Assembly: GCF_051851555.1 (NCBI RefSeq)
Contig: NZ_JBPDVH010000013.1
Location: 1-13,777 of the forward strand
Origin: Lonepinella sp051851555
Lineage (GTDB): Bacteria; Pseudomonadota; Gammaproteobacteria; Enterobacterales; Pasteurellaceae
Length of the DNA: 13,777 bases
Direction: 5' to 3'
The position numbers and the translations under genes are program-made. Below the pieces are notes generated by a model, which was not told the DNA's origin, did not search any database, and saw only the letters and a list, made by a program, of their open reading frames with translations. Shown piece after piece: positions 1-6,388 of this stretch. Each line of letters begins with the position of its first letter. Within the stretch, counting starts at the first letter, position 1.

Positions 1-68
1 ACGTTTAGTTATACGGCAGTTAACTCTTAAAATATTTTATTTTAAATTACAATAAATTATATCGTGAA

Positions 69-90
69 TTCGAGTCCGGCCACTGCACCA
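69..90 (+). other. tRNA 3'-end-like remnant (candidate attachment-site scar)
   Basis: The stretch reads TTCGAGT, then CCGGC, then CACTGC, then ACCA, which resembles the T-loop, T-stem 3' strand, acceptor 3' strand and CCA end of a bacterial (Leu-like) tRNA. The T-stem 5' strand that should precede it (GCCGG) is absent; GTGAA is there instead. The acceptor strand is one nucleotide shorter than canonical. GCAGT at 16-20 could pair with ACTGC at 82-86, but the AT-rich sequence between has no D or anticodon arm. An intrinsic terminator follows within 11 nt, as after many tRNA genes. The simplest reading is a displaced 3' end left by integration of an element to the left. Chance resemblance is possible. 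Confidence 0.42.
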
Positions 91-100
91 ATTCAAAGAA

Positions 101-125
101 AAGACGGTTTTACGCCGTCTTTTTT
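101..125 (+). terminator. Intrinsic terminator, possibly bidirectional
   Basis: A 7-bp perfect stem, AAGACGG (101-107) with CCGTCTT (115-121), has a 7-nt loop and is followed by a T run to 125. On the minus strand the same stem is followed by TTCTTTG, so it can also end transcripts of the Slam gene, whose stop codon lies at 138. On the plus strand it probably served the tRNA whose 3' end appears just upstream. Confidence 0.75.
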
Positions 126-137
126 ATTGTCCCTCTC

Positions 138-1583
138 TCAAAACGTTTTCTCAAAATTCAAAAACAAGCGTTGTTTATCATAACTATACAACTCACTTAA
201 ATTACTGGATACCTTATTGAAACTATAGGAAAGTTTTGGGGTGATTCCCCAGAAATGCCAGTTTTGTTTCCACAAGGTGAGGGTGCCGCCCCATTCTTTG
301 TCTTGGCGTGTTTTGAGCAATAAACGGTGTGGAGTTTGGTAGTTTTTATGGGCGTAGTAGAGGTTTAAACGGGTACTAATGCCCGCCCACCAACTTTGTC
401 CCCAACCGGCACGGAGGGATTTTCGGTGGTAGCTGTAAATGGCGTCATTGGCTCGTTCTTTGCTGTAATCGGTGCCGAGGTAGAAATAGCGTTTGGCGTC
501 AGGGAGATACATTAACGTGCCAGAATAAAGGGCGGTATGGCTATTGGCATCTGCGTAGTGAATTTGTTTGGTTTTTCCCCATTCACCGGCGACTGAAAGG
601 CGCCAGTTAGGGGAAAACCAATGTTCCACTTCCGCACGAGTGCCGAAAGCACCAGTATAACGATGATTACCGAGCCAACGCCATTCGTAGAAAGGCAAAA
701 TAGCAAGGCGATTATCGGTATTTTGATATTGATAACCAAGAGAAGTGCGGTTAATAATATCGTCGAATTGATGATTATCCCAATATTGTTTGGCCGAGAA
801 GTCATTTTCAAAGAGGATATAATGGCCATTGAGGAGATTAAATTTTTTGGACAAATTAAAGCCATAATTGATCCCATGAGCTTTTTGAGGCAAGGATTCA
901 GGGCTTTTTAGCCAAGTGGAATTGCCAATATGAATACGATCAGATTTGGCGGCATTGTTGACATTATTTTCTTGTAAGTAACTAAAATTAAAACTCAGAT
1001 CCCAACTGTTGCGTTGATGCAAGGCGTTTAAATATTGCTCATTGATTTGAGCAATCTCAGCGGGTGGATTGTCTGCTCGCAGCCGTTCGAATTGATCTTG
1101 CGCCGCACTGTCTTGATAATCTTCATATAATGCTTTGGCCAATAAAAAACGCACGGGGGCAAAATTGTCATTTTCACTTAGAATTTGACGCAGGCGTTTA
1201 ATCGCTGGGCGAAGTTCGCTTTGCGCCAGTTCAAGATTGGCTTTGGCGTATTCAATCAGGGTGACATCGGGCTGTGGGGTTTGTTGATAGAGTGGAATTA
1301 ACCGTTCCACTAATTCCCATTGTTGGGTATCAATCAAATTATTCAATAATTGGCGCGCAATTTCAGGGTGTTGAATAAGTTCATCATCGGTGAATTCAAT
1401 AATATTTGGTGTGTCCGCAGAGGAAACTTGTTCTGGTGTGATATTGGGTGCTAATGCAACGGGGAGGGTGGGCGTGGCCACTTTGATGTCTTTGTCTGGT
1501 TCATTTTGTACGGTAATGTCAGCCTTAACCTGTGTGCTGAAAAAAAGAAAAAGTGCGGTGTGAATAAGATGATTTTTTGTCAT
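138..1583 (-). CDS. Slam-family surface lipoprotein assembly modulator (TPR + DUF560 outer-membrane barrel)
   Basis: Predicted outer-membrane translocon that displays a partner lipoprotein on the cell surface. The 481 residues match the usual Slam size (about 490). Residues 1-21 are a signal peptide ending QVKA. Residues about 70-190 are a helical TPR-like periplasmic domain. From residue 193 (SWDLSFNFSYLQENNVNN) the protein is rich in alternating aromatic strands typical of the DUF560 barrel, and it ends in Phe (NFEKTF), the usual terminal residue for BAM-assembled barrels. The start is supported by GAGGG at 1591-1595, 7 nt from ATG. It lies 92 nt downstream of a lipoprotein gene with a TbpB-like C-terminus, the classic Slam/substrate arrangement. 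A terminator and a possible own promoter lie in that gap. Family assignment is strong from the fold pattern and neighbour. Which Slam subclass it is cannot be told. Confidence 0.88.
   Translation of the reverse strand: MTKNHLIHTALFLFFSTQVKADITVQNEPDKDIKVATPTLPVALAPNITPEQVSSADTPNIIEFTDDELIQHPEIARQLLNNLIDTQQWELVERLIPLYQQTPQPDVTLIEYAKANLELAQSELRPAIKRLRQILSENDNFAPVRFLLAKALYEDYQDSAAQDQFERLRADNPPAEIAQINEQYLNALHQRNSWDLSFNFSYLQENNVNNAAKSDRIHIGNSTWLKSPESLPQKAHGINYGFNLSKKFNLLNGHYILFENDFSAKQYWDNHQFDDIINRTSLGYQYQNTDNRLAILPFYEWRWLGNHRYTGAFGTRAEVEHWFSPNWRLSVAGEWGKTKQIHYADANSHTALYSGTLMYLPDAKRYFYLGTDYSKERANDAIYSYHRKSLRAGWGQSWWAGISTRLNLYYAHKNYQTPHRLLLKTRQDKEWGGTLTLWKQNWHFWGITPKLSYSFNKVSSNLSELYSYDKQRLFLNFEKTF
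1551..1559 (+). other. Hin-type DNA uptake signal core (AAGTGCGGT)
   Basis: Exact 9-nt core inside the signal-peptide codons of the Slam gene, next to A7 and A5 runs. In the Pasteurellaceae this core is the recognition motif for natural transformation. Placement in the less constrained signal peptide is typical of where a coding region tolerates it. Confidence 0.8.
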
Positions 1584-1604
1584 GGTAACGCCCTCTATAC
1601 TATG

Positions 1605-1633
1605 CCTATATTATCAATGTGGGATAGGGTCAA
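1605..1633 (-). promoter_or_regulatory. Possible promoter for the Slam gene
   Basis: On the minus strand TTGACC (1633-1628) is followed after 17 nt by TATAGG (1610-1605). The -35-like element overlaps the T tract of the upstream terminator. It would allow expression of Slam independent of the lipoprotein gene. Matches to consensus are only 5/6 and 4/6, so this is a weak call. Confidence 0.3.
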
Positions 1634-1654
1634 AAAAGCCCACCGCAGTGGGCT
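1632..1654 (-). terminator. Intrinsic terminator between lipoprotein and Slam genes
   Basis: Minus-strand stem AGCCCAC (1654-1648) with GTGGGCT (1643-1637), 4-nt loop, followed by a run of T to 1632. It starts 22 nt after the lipoprotein stop codon. It should end most lipoprotein transcripts and leave Slam expressed by readthrough or from its own promoter, fitting a need for much more substrate than translocon. Confidence 0.85.
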
Positions 1655-1675
1655 ATAATTAAACGTATTAGATGT

Positions 1676-3241
1676 TTATTTTTTCTCTGCTGGATAGGAA
1701 TAATTTCCCTCACGAGTGGCACCAAAAATAAAGTCATGTCGATTTTTTAAGGGGTAATAGCGATTGCCATTTGTAGGGTTTTCACTGTAATTTTTATATT
1801 CCCCTCCACCAAGAATTTCCTCGGCATTTGGGCCGACAAAGGTGCCGTAATATTGTCCCTCATCGTTTAAATTACCACTGAGAAAATCAGCAAAGGACTG
1901 TTTATTACGTAATGTTTGATTATCTGCAATAATTTTACCACTAAACCTAATTGTATCGCTTTTGTGCTCAATTTTAGTGTCTTGCAAAATGGCATTATCC
2001 ATCTTTTTGGTATCATAAGAGGTGATTTTGCCCGAAATATTTTGTTTGCCAAAATCCGCCACTAATTCAATATTACCAATTTTACGATCTTGTGGGACAT
2101 CGGGATAAGTGTTTTTATGAAGATCATAATCTTCTTTTTTATATCGATTTCGTGATGACAAGACATTCCCTTGATACACAGCGGTTTGTCCCTTAGTGAC
2201 AATATCAGAAGATTGTGGCGCAAGATATTCGCCGCTATAGGCGATTTTATTATTTGGGCGTGTGGCATTTTTAGCAACAGCCGTGGTTCCAACTGCCATT
2301 CCCTCCCTGTAGGTTGCTTTACTGAAGTCTTTGTTCGTGAAAACAGGGGAATTATCCCATACGGCATAACTCGAATATTTTTGATTAACAAAAATAATGT
2401 CTAAATTGGTTGGATCTGGGTTATCTTCCTTCGCCACATGTTGGATTTTTTGTGGGTTAATCTCATAATGGCTAACATCAATATTTGGGGTCGGTTGAGA
2501 ATGGAAAAGAACATAACCGTCCTCAGTATAAAAATGTCTGTAGCTATGGGGATCTGTAAACCAACTTTGTGGTATTTTGTAAATGGCACGATTTGGGTCA
2601 CTGATGTTACTGAACAATAATACCCGCCATTTTTTATCGCTGCGATCATTTTTTTCAATTTGCGCACGGGTTAATTCAGTGGGTTTATTGGGCTGTTCTT
2701 GGGCTAATTTTTCTTTTTCTGCTTTTTCTTTTTCGGCTTGTTCTTTAGCCCGTTTTTCTTGTTCCGCTTTTTCTTTGGCTAGTCGATCTTGCTCGGCTTT
2801 TTTGGCCGCATTTTCTTTGGCAATTCTGTCTTGCTCCGATTTTTTGGCTGCATCTTCTTTGGCGATGCGTTCTTGTTCCGCTTTTTCAGCCGCAGCTTTG
2901 GCCTCTTGTAATTTTTTCTCTGCCTCAGCTTTTGCGTTGACATCCGTTTCCGCATTTACCTTAGCTTGCGCCTCTTGCAGCGCCTTGGCTTTAGCCTCAG
3001 CCTCTGCTTTAGCTTTTTCTGCAGCTTGTTGTGCCGCCTTGGCTTTGTCACTGGCTTCTTGTGCTGCCTTGGTTTCGGCCGTATTGGCAGGGGTCGTATT
3101 GACCTCTGGCTGAGTCGTATTTTGAGTGCTATTTGGGGTGGTCGATGTGCGATTATCATGGTCACCACTACTGCTACATGCGGTTACTGCTAATCCAACC
3201 CATACTGCGATGGCAGTCATTTTAAAAGTTTGTTTCAACAT
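1676..3241 (-). CDS. Putative Slam-dependent surface lipoprotein with long K/A/E-rich stalk and TbpB-like C-terminal barrel
   Basis: A 521-residue lipoprotein. The signal peptide ends in a lipobox VTAC with the acylated Cys at residue 22, followed by SSS, which does not signal inner-membrane retention. Residues 23-55 are Thr/Asn/Pro-rich linker. Residues about 56-182 are a highly charged Lys/Ala/Glu/Gln segment resembling the TolA helical domain, including 14-residue near-repeats. Residues about 203-521 are a folded beta-rich part. The C-terminal portion carries FSGKI, FADFLSGN and YYGTFVGPNAEEILGGGEY, the pattern that ends the barrels of TbpB, HpuA and hemophilin-like Slam substrates (GxFYGPxAxExGG). 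ATG is supported by AAGGA at 3248-3252. Being encoded just upstream of a Slam homologue suggests surface display. The ligand (iron carrier, haem carrier, complement factor or other) is not evident. Confidence 0.82.
   Translation of the reverse strand: MLKQTFKMTAIAVWVGLAVTACSSSGDHDNRTSTTPNSTQNTTQPEVNTTPANTAETKAAQEASDKAKAAQQAAEKAKAEAEAKAKALQEAQAKVNAETDVNAKAEAEKKLQEAKAAAEKAEQERIAKEDAAKKSEQDRIAKENAAKKAEQDRLAKEKAEQEKRAKEQAEKEKAEKEKLAQEQPNKPTELTRAQIEKNDRSDKKWRVLLFSNISDPNRAIYKIPQSWFTDPHSYRHFYTEDGYVLFHSQPTPNIDVSHYEINPQKIQHVAKEDNPDPTNLDIIFVNQKYSSYAVWDNSPVFTNKDFSKATYREGMAVGTTAVAKNATRPNNKIAYSGEYLAPQSSDIVTKGQTAVYQGNVLSSRNRYKKEDYDLHKNTYPDVPQDRKIGNIELVADFGKQNISGKITSYDTKKMDNAILQDTKIEHKSDTIRFSGKIIADNQTLRNKQSFADFLSGNLNDEGQYYGTFVGPNAEEILGGGEYKNYSENPTNGNRYYPLKNRHDFIFGATREGNYSYPAEKK
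2768..2878 (-). repeat. In-frame 42-bp near-tandem repeats in the lipoprotein stalk
   Basis: Residues 122-135 (EQERIAKEDAAKKS), 136-149 (EQDRIAKENAAKKA) and 150-158 (EQDRLAKEK) form about 2.6 copies of a 14-residue unit, followed by less regular EKEKAEKEK-type sequence. The DNA copies (2837-2878, 2795-2836, 2768-2794) are similar but not identical. Recombination between them would change stalk length in steps of 14 residues without shifting the frame. Confidence 0.75.
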
Positions 3242-3292
3242 AATATGTCCTTTTTAAGATTAGAAATAGAAGAATGATTACAACATAATAAA

Positions 3293-3316
3293 GTTATCAC
3301 TTATCGCAGTGATAAC
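3293..3316. promoter_or_regulatory. Perfect 9-bp dyad, candidate operator upstream of the lipoprotein-Slam locus
   Basis: GTTATCACT (3293-3301) and AGTGATAAC (3308-3316) are exact inverted copies separated by 6 nt. The dyad lies 52-75 nt upstream of the lipoprotein start, just downstream of a possible -10 element (3320-3325), where a bound repressor would block transcription. As RNA it could also fold into a 5' leader hairpin. The regulator is not identifiable from the sequence. Confidence 0.5.
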
Positions 3317-3319
3317 AGC

Positions 3320-3346
3320 ATAATACACTTCAAAAAAAAAAAACAA
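3320..3346 (-). promoter_or_regulatory. Possible promoter of the lipoprotein gene spanning a T12 tract
   Basis: On the minus strand TATTAT (3325-3320) is a good -10 element. The nearest -35-like sequence is TTGTTT (3346-3341), at a suboptimal 15-nt spacing made largely of a homopolymeric T run. A second possible -10, also TATTAT, lies at 3290-3285 without a convincing -35. Which one is used cannot be decided by eye. Confidence 0.3.
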
Positions 3347-3349
3347 GTG
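3326..3349. repeat. Homopolymer A12/T12 tract flanked by 5-bp inverted repeats
   Basis: Twelve consecutive A (3332-3343), bounded by C on each side and by CACTT (3326-3330) and AAGTG (3345-3349). It sits between a possible -35 and -10 of the lipoprotein promoter. Homopolymer tracts of this length can change length by slipped-strand mispairing. In Haemophilus and Neisseria, repeats between promoter elements are a known route to phase-variable expression of surface proteins. Confidence 0.7.
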
Positions 3350-3425
3350 AATTTTTACTCCAAAAAATAAGCTAATTGACTTCAAATGTTAGTGTATCGA
3401 TTCAGCTATTTCCGTTGAAACCGAA

Positions 3426-3434
3426 AAGTGCGGT
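3426..3434 (+). other. Hin-type DNA uptake signal core (AAGTGCGGT)
   Basis: Exact core preceded by AA and followed by TATTTTT and a second AT-rich block, matching the extended uptake-signal pattern. It is in the intergenic region between the divergent lipoprotein and yciO genes. Confidence 0.85.
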
Positions 3435-3439
3435 TATTT

Positions 3440-3467
3440 TTGAGAGAAAAAGCAATAGCACTATTAA
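3440..3467 (+). promoter_or_regulatory. Possible promoter for yciO-rluB-cysB
   Basis: TTGAGA (3440-3445) and TATTAA (3462-3467) are separated by 16 nt and lie about 58 nt upstream of the yciO start. Both match consensus only partly, so the call rests mainly on position. Confidence 0.3.
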
Positions 3468-3524
3468 AAACATATAACAATGCAGTATAATAAGGATTAT
3501 TTTTTATATTGTAACGGAAATACA

Positions 3525-4148
3525 ATGAGCCAGTTTTTTTATGTTCACCCTGAAAATCCACAAGTGAGATTAATTAATCAAGCGGTGGAGATTTTGAAAA
3601 GTGGTGGGGTGATTGTTTACCCAACCGATTCGGGTTATGCTCTAGGTTGTATGATGGGCGATAAGCATGCAATGGATCGCATTGTGACCATTCGTCAGTT
3701 GCCAGAGGGGCATAATTTTACTTTGGTATGCAGTGATTTATCGGAACTATCCCATTATGCCACGGTGAGTAATGTGGCTTATCGGTTAATCAAAAACAAT
3801 ACACCGGGGCGTTACACCTTTATTTTGACGGCGACCAAAGAATTGCCTCGTCGTTTGATGACATCAAAACGTAAAACCATTGGGTTGCGTGTGCCAGATA
3901 ATCAAATTGCCTTGGATTTGTTAAAGGCCTTGGGCGAGCCGATTTTATCTTGCTCGTTGATGTTGCCGAAAGAAGAACATATTACGCAATCCGATCCCGA
4001 AGAAATTCGTGATCGCTTAGAACATCACGTGGATTTAATTATTCACGGTGGTTATTTAGGTCAAGACCCGACAACCGTGGTGGATTTGACTGAGGACATT
4101 CCGGTTATTTTACGTGAGGGTAGTGGTAGCATTACGCCGTTTATTTAG
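3525..4148 (+). CDS. yciO: YciO, YrdC/Sua5-superfamily protein
   Basis: A 207-residue protein of the TsaC/YrdC/Sua5 fold. Relatives make threonylcarbamoyl-AMP for the tRNA t6A modification; YciO itself is a paralogue whose cellular role is less settled. The sequence follows E. coli YciO almost throughout: SGGVIVYPTDSGYALGC near the N-terminus, LPEGHNFTLVCSDLSELS, NNTPGRYTFIL, KRKTIGLRVP and VDLIIHGGYLGQDPTTVVDL. An in-frame ATG 45 nt upstream (3480) would add MQYNKDYFLYCNGNT, which has no counterpart in the family. The start at 3525 gives MSQFFYVHPENPQVR, the family N-terminus, so I chose it, although its ribosome binding site is weak. It leads a same-strand cluster with rluB (51-nt gap) and cysB. 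Confidence 0.93.
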   Translation: MSQFFYVHPENPQVRLINQAVEILKSGGVIVYPTDSGYALGCMMGDKHAMDRIVTIRQLPEGHNFTLVCSDLSELSHYATVSNVAYRLIKNNTPGRYTFILTATKELPRRLMTSKRKTIGLRVPDNQIALDLLKALGEPILSCSLMLPKEEHITQSDPEEIRDRLEHHVDLIIHGGYLGQDPTTVVDLTEDIPVILREGSGSITPFI

Positions 4149-4199
4149 CCGTTTATTTTAATTATGACGCTTGGGAAAGCGACAACAAAGGACACATTT

Positions 4200-5384
4200 A
4201 TGAAATTTCAATCTCAGCCTCGCTCAACAGAACGTTCAACCGAACGCTCCACAGATCGTAACTGCAATCGTAGCACAAATCGTGACACAGGACGAAACGA
4301 AAAACGAGGCGAAAAATCACCGCACTTTAATCCCCGTATGGGTCAAGAAAGAGGGCGTCAAGAGAAAGATCAGCAAGTGCCAAAAGGGCGTTTAGACCGC
4401 TCTCGTGGTGAACGTAACTCGGTGAAATCCAGTTCAAATAACCCAGATAAAGCACCGTTTGAACGTAAACCCTTGCCGATGCGTAAACCTAAACCTGTTG
4501 CGGTCACGGAAAATAAGCCGACGGTCGCCGGTGAAAAATTACAGAAGATTTTAGCCAATGCGGGACAAGGTTCACGCCGTGAAATTGAGGCGATTATCGC
4601 CGCTGGACGGGTGAGTGTCGATGGGAAAATGGCCACGCTAGGTGATCGTGTCACCGTGCATTCTGGCTTGAAAATCCGCATTGATGGCCATTTAATTAAT
4701 TTAACAGCGGTGCAAAAAGAAGTTTGCCGTGTATTAATGTATTACAAACCTGAGGGCGAATTATGCACCCGAAGTGACCCAGAGGGACGTGCCACCGTAT
4801 TTGATCGTTTGCCACGTTTGGTTGGTTCACGTTGGATAGCCGTAGGTCGCTTAGATATTAATACCTCCGGTTTATTATTGTTCACCACCGATGGCGAATT
4901 GGCCAATCGTTTAATGCACCCAAGTCAAGAAGTGGAGCGTGAATATTCGGTGCGTGTGTTTGGCGAGGTGAATGACGCCATGATTGCTCGCTTGCGTAAA
5001 GGCGTGCAGTTAGAAGATGGACTTGCCAATTTTAAAAGCGTGAAAGCCATGGGCGGCACGGGGTTAAATCAATGGTTTGATGTGACCTTAATGGAGGGGC
5101 GCAATCGTGAAGTGCGTCGTCTGTGGGAAAGCCAAGGTATTCAGGTCAGCCGTTTAATTCGTATTCGTTACGGCAATATTAAATTGATGAAATCTTTGCC
5201 TCGGGGGGGTTGGGAAGAAATGGATTTAGCCAATGTGAATTATTTGCGTGAATTGGTGGGGCTGGCGCCTGAAACCGAAACGAAATTAGATATCACTCAG
5301 CCAAAACGTCGCTCTAATACAGGCAAAATTCGTAAAGCCGTGAAACGTTACACTGAAATCAGTAAGCGTTATAAAAAAGCCTAG
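4200..5384 (+). CDS. rluB: 23S rRNA pseudouridine(2605) synthase RluB
   Basis: Isomerises a uridine in the peptidyl-transferase region of 23S rRNA during large-subunit assembly (U2605 in E. coli numbering). Start 4200 is supported by AAAGGA at 4187-4192; the frame is open from an ATG at 4164 without such a site. The 394 residues comprise an Arg/Ser/Thr-rich disordered N-terminus (about 1-105) with RSTE repeats, an S4 RNA-binding domain beginning GEKLQKILANAGQGSRREIE, and the RsuA/RluB catalytic domain with GRLDINTSGLLLFTTDGELA, which contains the catalytic Asp. A basic tail (KRRSNTGKIRKAVKRYTE) ends it. It is about 100 residues longer than the E. coli protein (about 290) because of the N-terminal extension. 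cysB follows after 28 nt. Confidence 0.93.
   Translation: MKFQSQPRSTERSTERSTDRNCNRSTNRDTGRNEKRGEKSPHFNPRMGQERGRQEKDQQVPKGRLDRSRGERNSVKSSSNNPDKAPFERKPLPMRKPKPVAVTENKPTVAGEKLQKILANAGQGSRREIEAIIAAGRVSVDGKMATLGDRVTVHSGLKIRIDGHLINLTAVQKEVCRVLMYYKPEGELCTRSDPEGRATVFDRLPRLVGSRWIAVGRLDINTSGLLLFTTDGELANRLMHPSQEVEREYSVRVFGEVNDAMIARLRKGVQLEDGLANFKSVKAMGGTGLNQWFDVTLMEGRNREVRRLWESQGIQVSRLIRIRYGNIKLMKSLPRGGWEEMDLANVNYLRELVGLAPETETKLDITQPKRRSNTGKIRKAVKRYTEISKRYKKA
4221..4256 (+). repeat. Three 12-bp near-tandem repeats encoding RSTE/RSTD
   Basis: CGCTCAACAGAA, CGTTCAACCGAA and CGCTCCACAGAT follow one another in frame at the start of rluB. A looser Arg-every-fourth-residue pattern continues for several more units (RNCN RSTN RDTG RNEK). 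Changes in copy number would keep the reading frame. Confidence 0.7.
4319..4327 (-). other. Hin-type DNA uptake signal core (minus orientation)
   Basis: ACCGCACTT on the plus strand is the exact reverse complement of AAGTGCGGT. It lies in the disordered N-terminal part of rluB, and the minus strand continues GATTTTTC as in the extended motif. Confidence 0.8.
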
Positions 5385-5412
5385 TTTGACATTCCTTTAA
5401 AGAGAAATTTTT

Positions 5413-6384
5413 ATGAAAATTCAACAGCTACGTTATATTGTGGAAATTGTTAATCAAAATTTAAATGTCACGGAGGCGGCTGCAGCGCTGTATACTTCGC
5501 AACCGGGGATCAGTAAACAGGTCCGTTTATTGGAAGAAGAATTAGGGCTAGAAATTTTTGAGCGTAATGGCAAACACATTAAATCCGTTACGCCGGCGGG
5601 CAAGAAAATTATTGGTATTGCGCGTGAATTGTTGGTGAAAACCCAAGCCATTCGGGCGATTGCGGATGAATATACTCAGCCGAATCATGGCGTGTTACGC
5701 ATTGCCACGACGAATACACAAGCACGTTATATGTTGCCGTCGGTGATTGAACGTTTTTCAAAACAATATCCCGATGTCAGTTTACATGTACATCAAGGTT
5801 CACCGAATCAAATTTATGATGCGTTGTTGTCTGGCGAAGTGGATTTAGCCATTACCACTGAGGCACAATATTTATTTGATGATTTGGTGCTGTTGCCTTG
5901 TTATTTTTGGAACCGTTCGGTGGTGGTGAAAAAAGATCACCCGTTGGCGAACGTGAAAAATTTAACTATTGCAGAATTGGGTAAACACCCGTTAATTACC
6001 TATACGTTCGGGTTTACTGGTGTATCGGATTTGGATTATGCCTTTAACAGCGAGGGTATTTTGCCGAATATCGTGTTTACGGCCACTGATGCGGATGTCA
6101 TTAAAACCTATGTTCGCTTAGGTTTGGGCGTGGGGATTATCGCCTCCATGGCGCATACTGAGGCTGATACGGATTTAGTTGCTATTGATGCAAGCCATTT
6201 ATTTAATGCGAGTATGACGCAAATTGCCTTTAAACACAGTACGTTCTTGCGCAATTATATGTACGATTTTATTAATTATTTTTCACCGCACTTAACTCGT
6301 ACGTTAGTGGAAAAAGCCGAATCTATGCACGATAATAATGCCGTTAAACGCTTGTTTGACGGGGTGCAGTTGGAGAATAAATAA
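5413..6384 (+). CDS. cysB: LysR-family transcriptional regulator CysB
   Basis: Master regulator of sulfur assimilation and cysteine synthesis; in enterobacteria it is activated by N-acetylserine and works as a tetramer. Its 323 residues match the family's 324. The N-terminal winged helix-turn-helix spans about residues 1-60 (NVTEAAAALYTSQPGISKQVRLLEEE region). The effector domain retains the residues that bind sulfate in the Klebsiella CysB structure, at identical numbers: Thr100, Thr102, Gln103, Thr149 and Thr202. The start is supported by AAAGAG about 10 nt upstream and by the canonical MKIQQLRYIVEI. It is the last gene of the yciO-rluB-cysB cluster, an order I recall also for H. influenzae. 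No CysB operator could be recognised in front of it. Confidence 0.95.
   Translation: MKIQQLRYIVEIVNQNLNVTEAAAALYTSQPGISKQVRLLEEELGLEIFERNGKHIKSVTPAGKKIIGIARELLVKTQAIRAIADEYTQPNHGVLRIATTNTQARYMLPSVIERFSKQYPDVSLHVHQGSPNQIYDALLSGEVDLAITTEAQYLFDDLVLLPCYFWNRSVVVKKDHPLANVKNLTIAELGKHPLITYTFGFTGVSDLDYAFNSEGILPNIVFTATDADVIKTYVRLGLGVGIIASMAHTEADTDLVAIDASHLFNASMTQIAFKHSTFLRNYMYDFINYFSPHLTRTLVEKAESMHDNNAVKRLFDGVQLENK
6285..6293 (-). other. Hin-type DNA uptake signal core (minus orientation)
   Basis: ACCGCACTT inside the C-terminal codons of cysB. The minus strand continues GAAAAATAATTAATAAAA, a good match to the extended motif with two AT blocks. Confidence 0.85.
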
Positions 6385-6388
6385 CAAA

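Noticed and set aside
16..90. Complete tRNA gene, with GCAGT at 16-20 pairing ACTGC at 82-86
   Set aside because: The interior is almost all A/T with no D-loop GG, no T-stem 5' strand and no anticodon stem, so only the 3' end resembles a tRNA.
512..911. Overlapping open frames on both strands inside the Slam gene
   Set aside because: No ribosome binding sites and no recognisable protein sequence; they are shadows of the DUF560 barrel codons.
2583..3113. Plus-strand open frame of 176 codons rich in Ser/Ala/Cys/Phe
   Set aside because: It is the antisense shadow of the Lys/Ala/Glu-rich stalk of the lipoprotein; composition and lack of start signal argue against a gene.
3265..3316. Fur box upstream of the lipoprotein gene
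   Set aside because: GATAA-type hexamers occur, but no 19-nt window aligns well with the Fur consensus; only the 9-bp dyad stands out.
3480..3524. Earlier ATG for yciO adding 15 residues
   Set aside because: The added MQYNKDYFLYCNGNT has no counterpart in the family, while the 3525 start gives the conserved MSQFFYVHPENP.
5386..5414. Perfect -35 hexamer TTGACA between rluB and cysB
   Set aside because: A correctly spaced -10 would fall on the cysB start codon with no TATAAT-like sequence, so it is not a usable cysB promoter.
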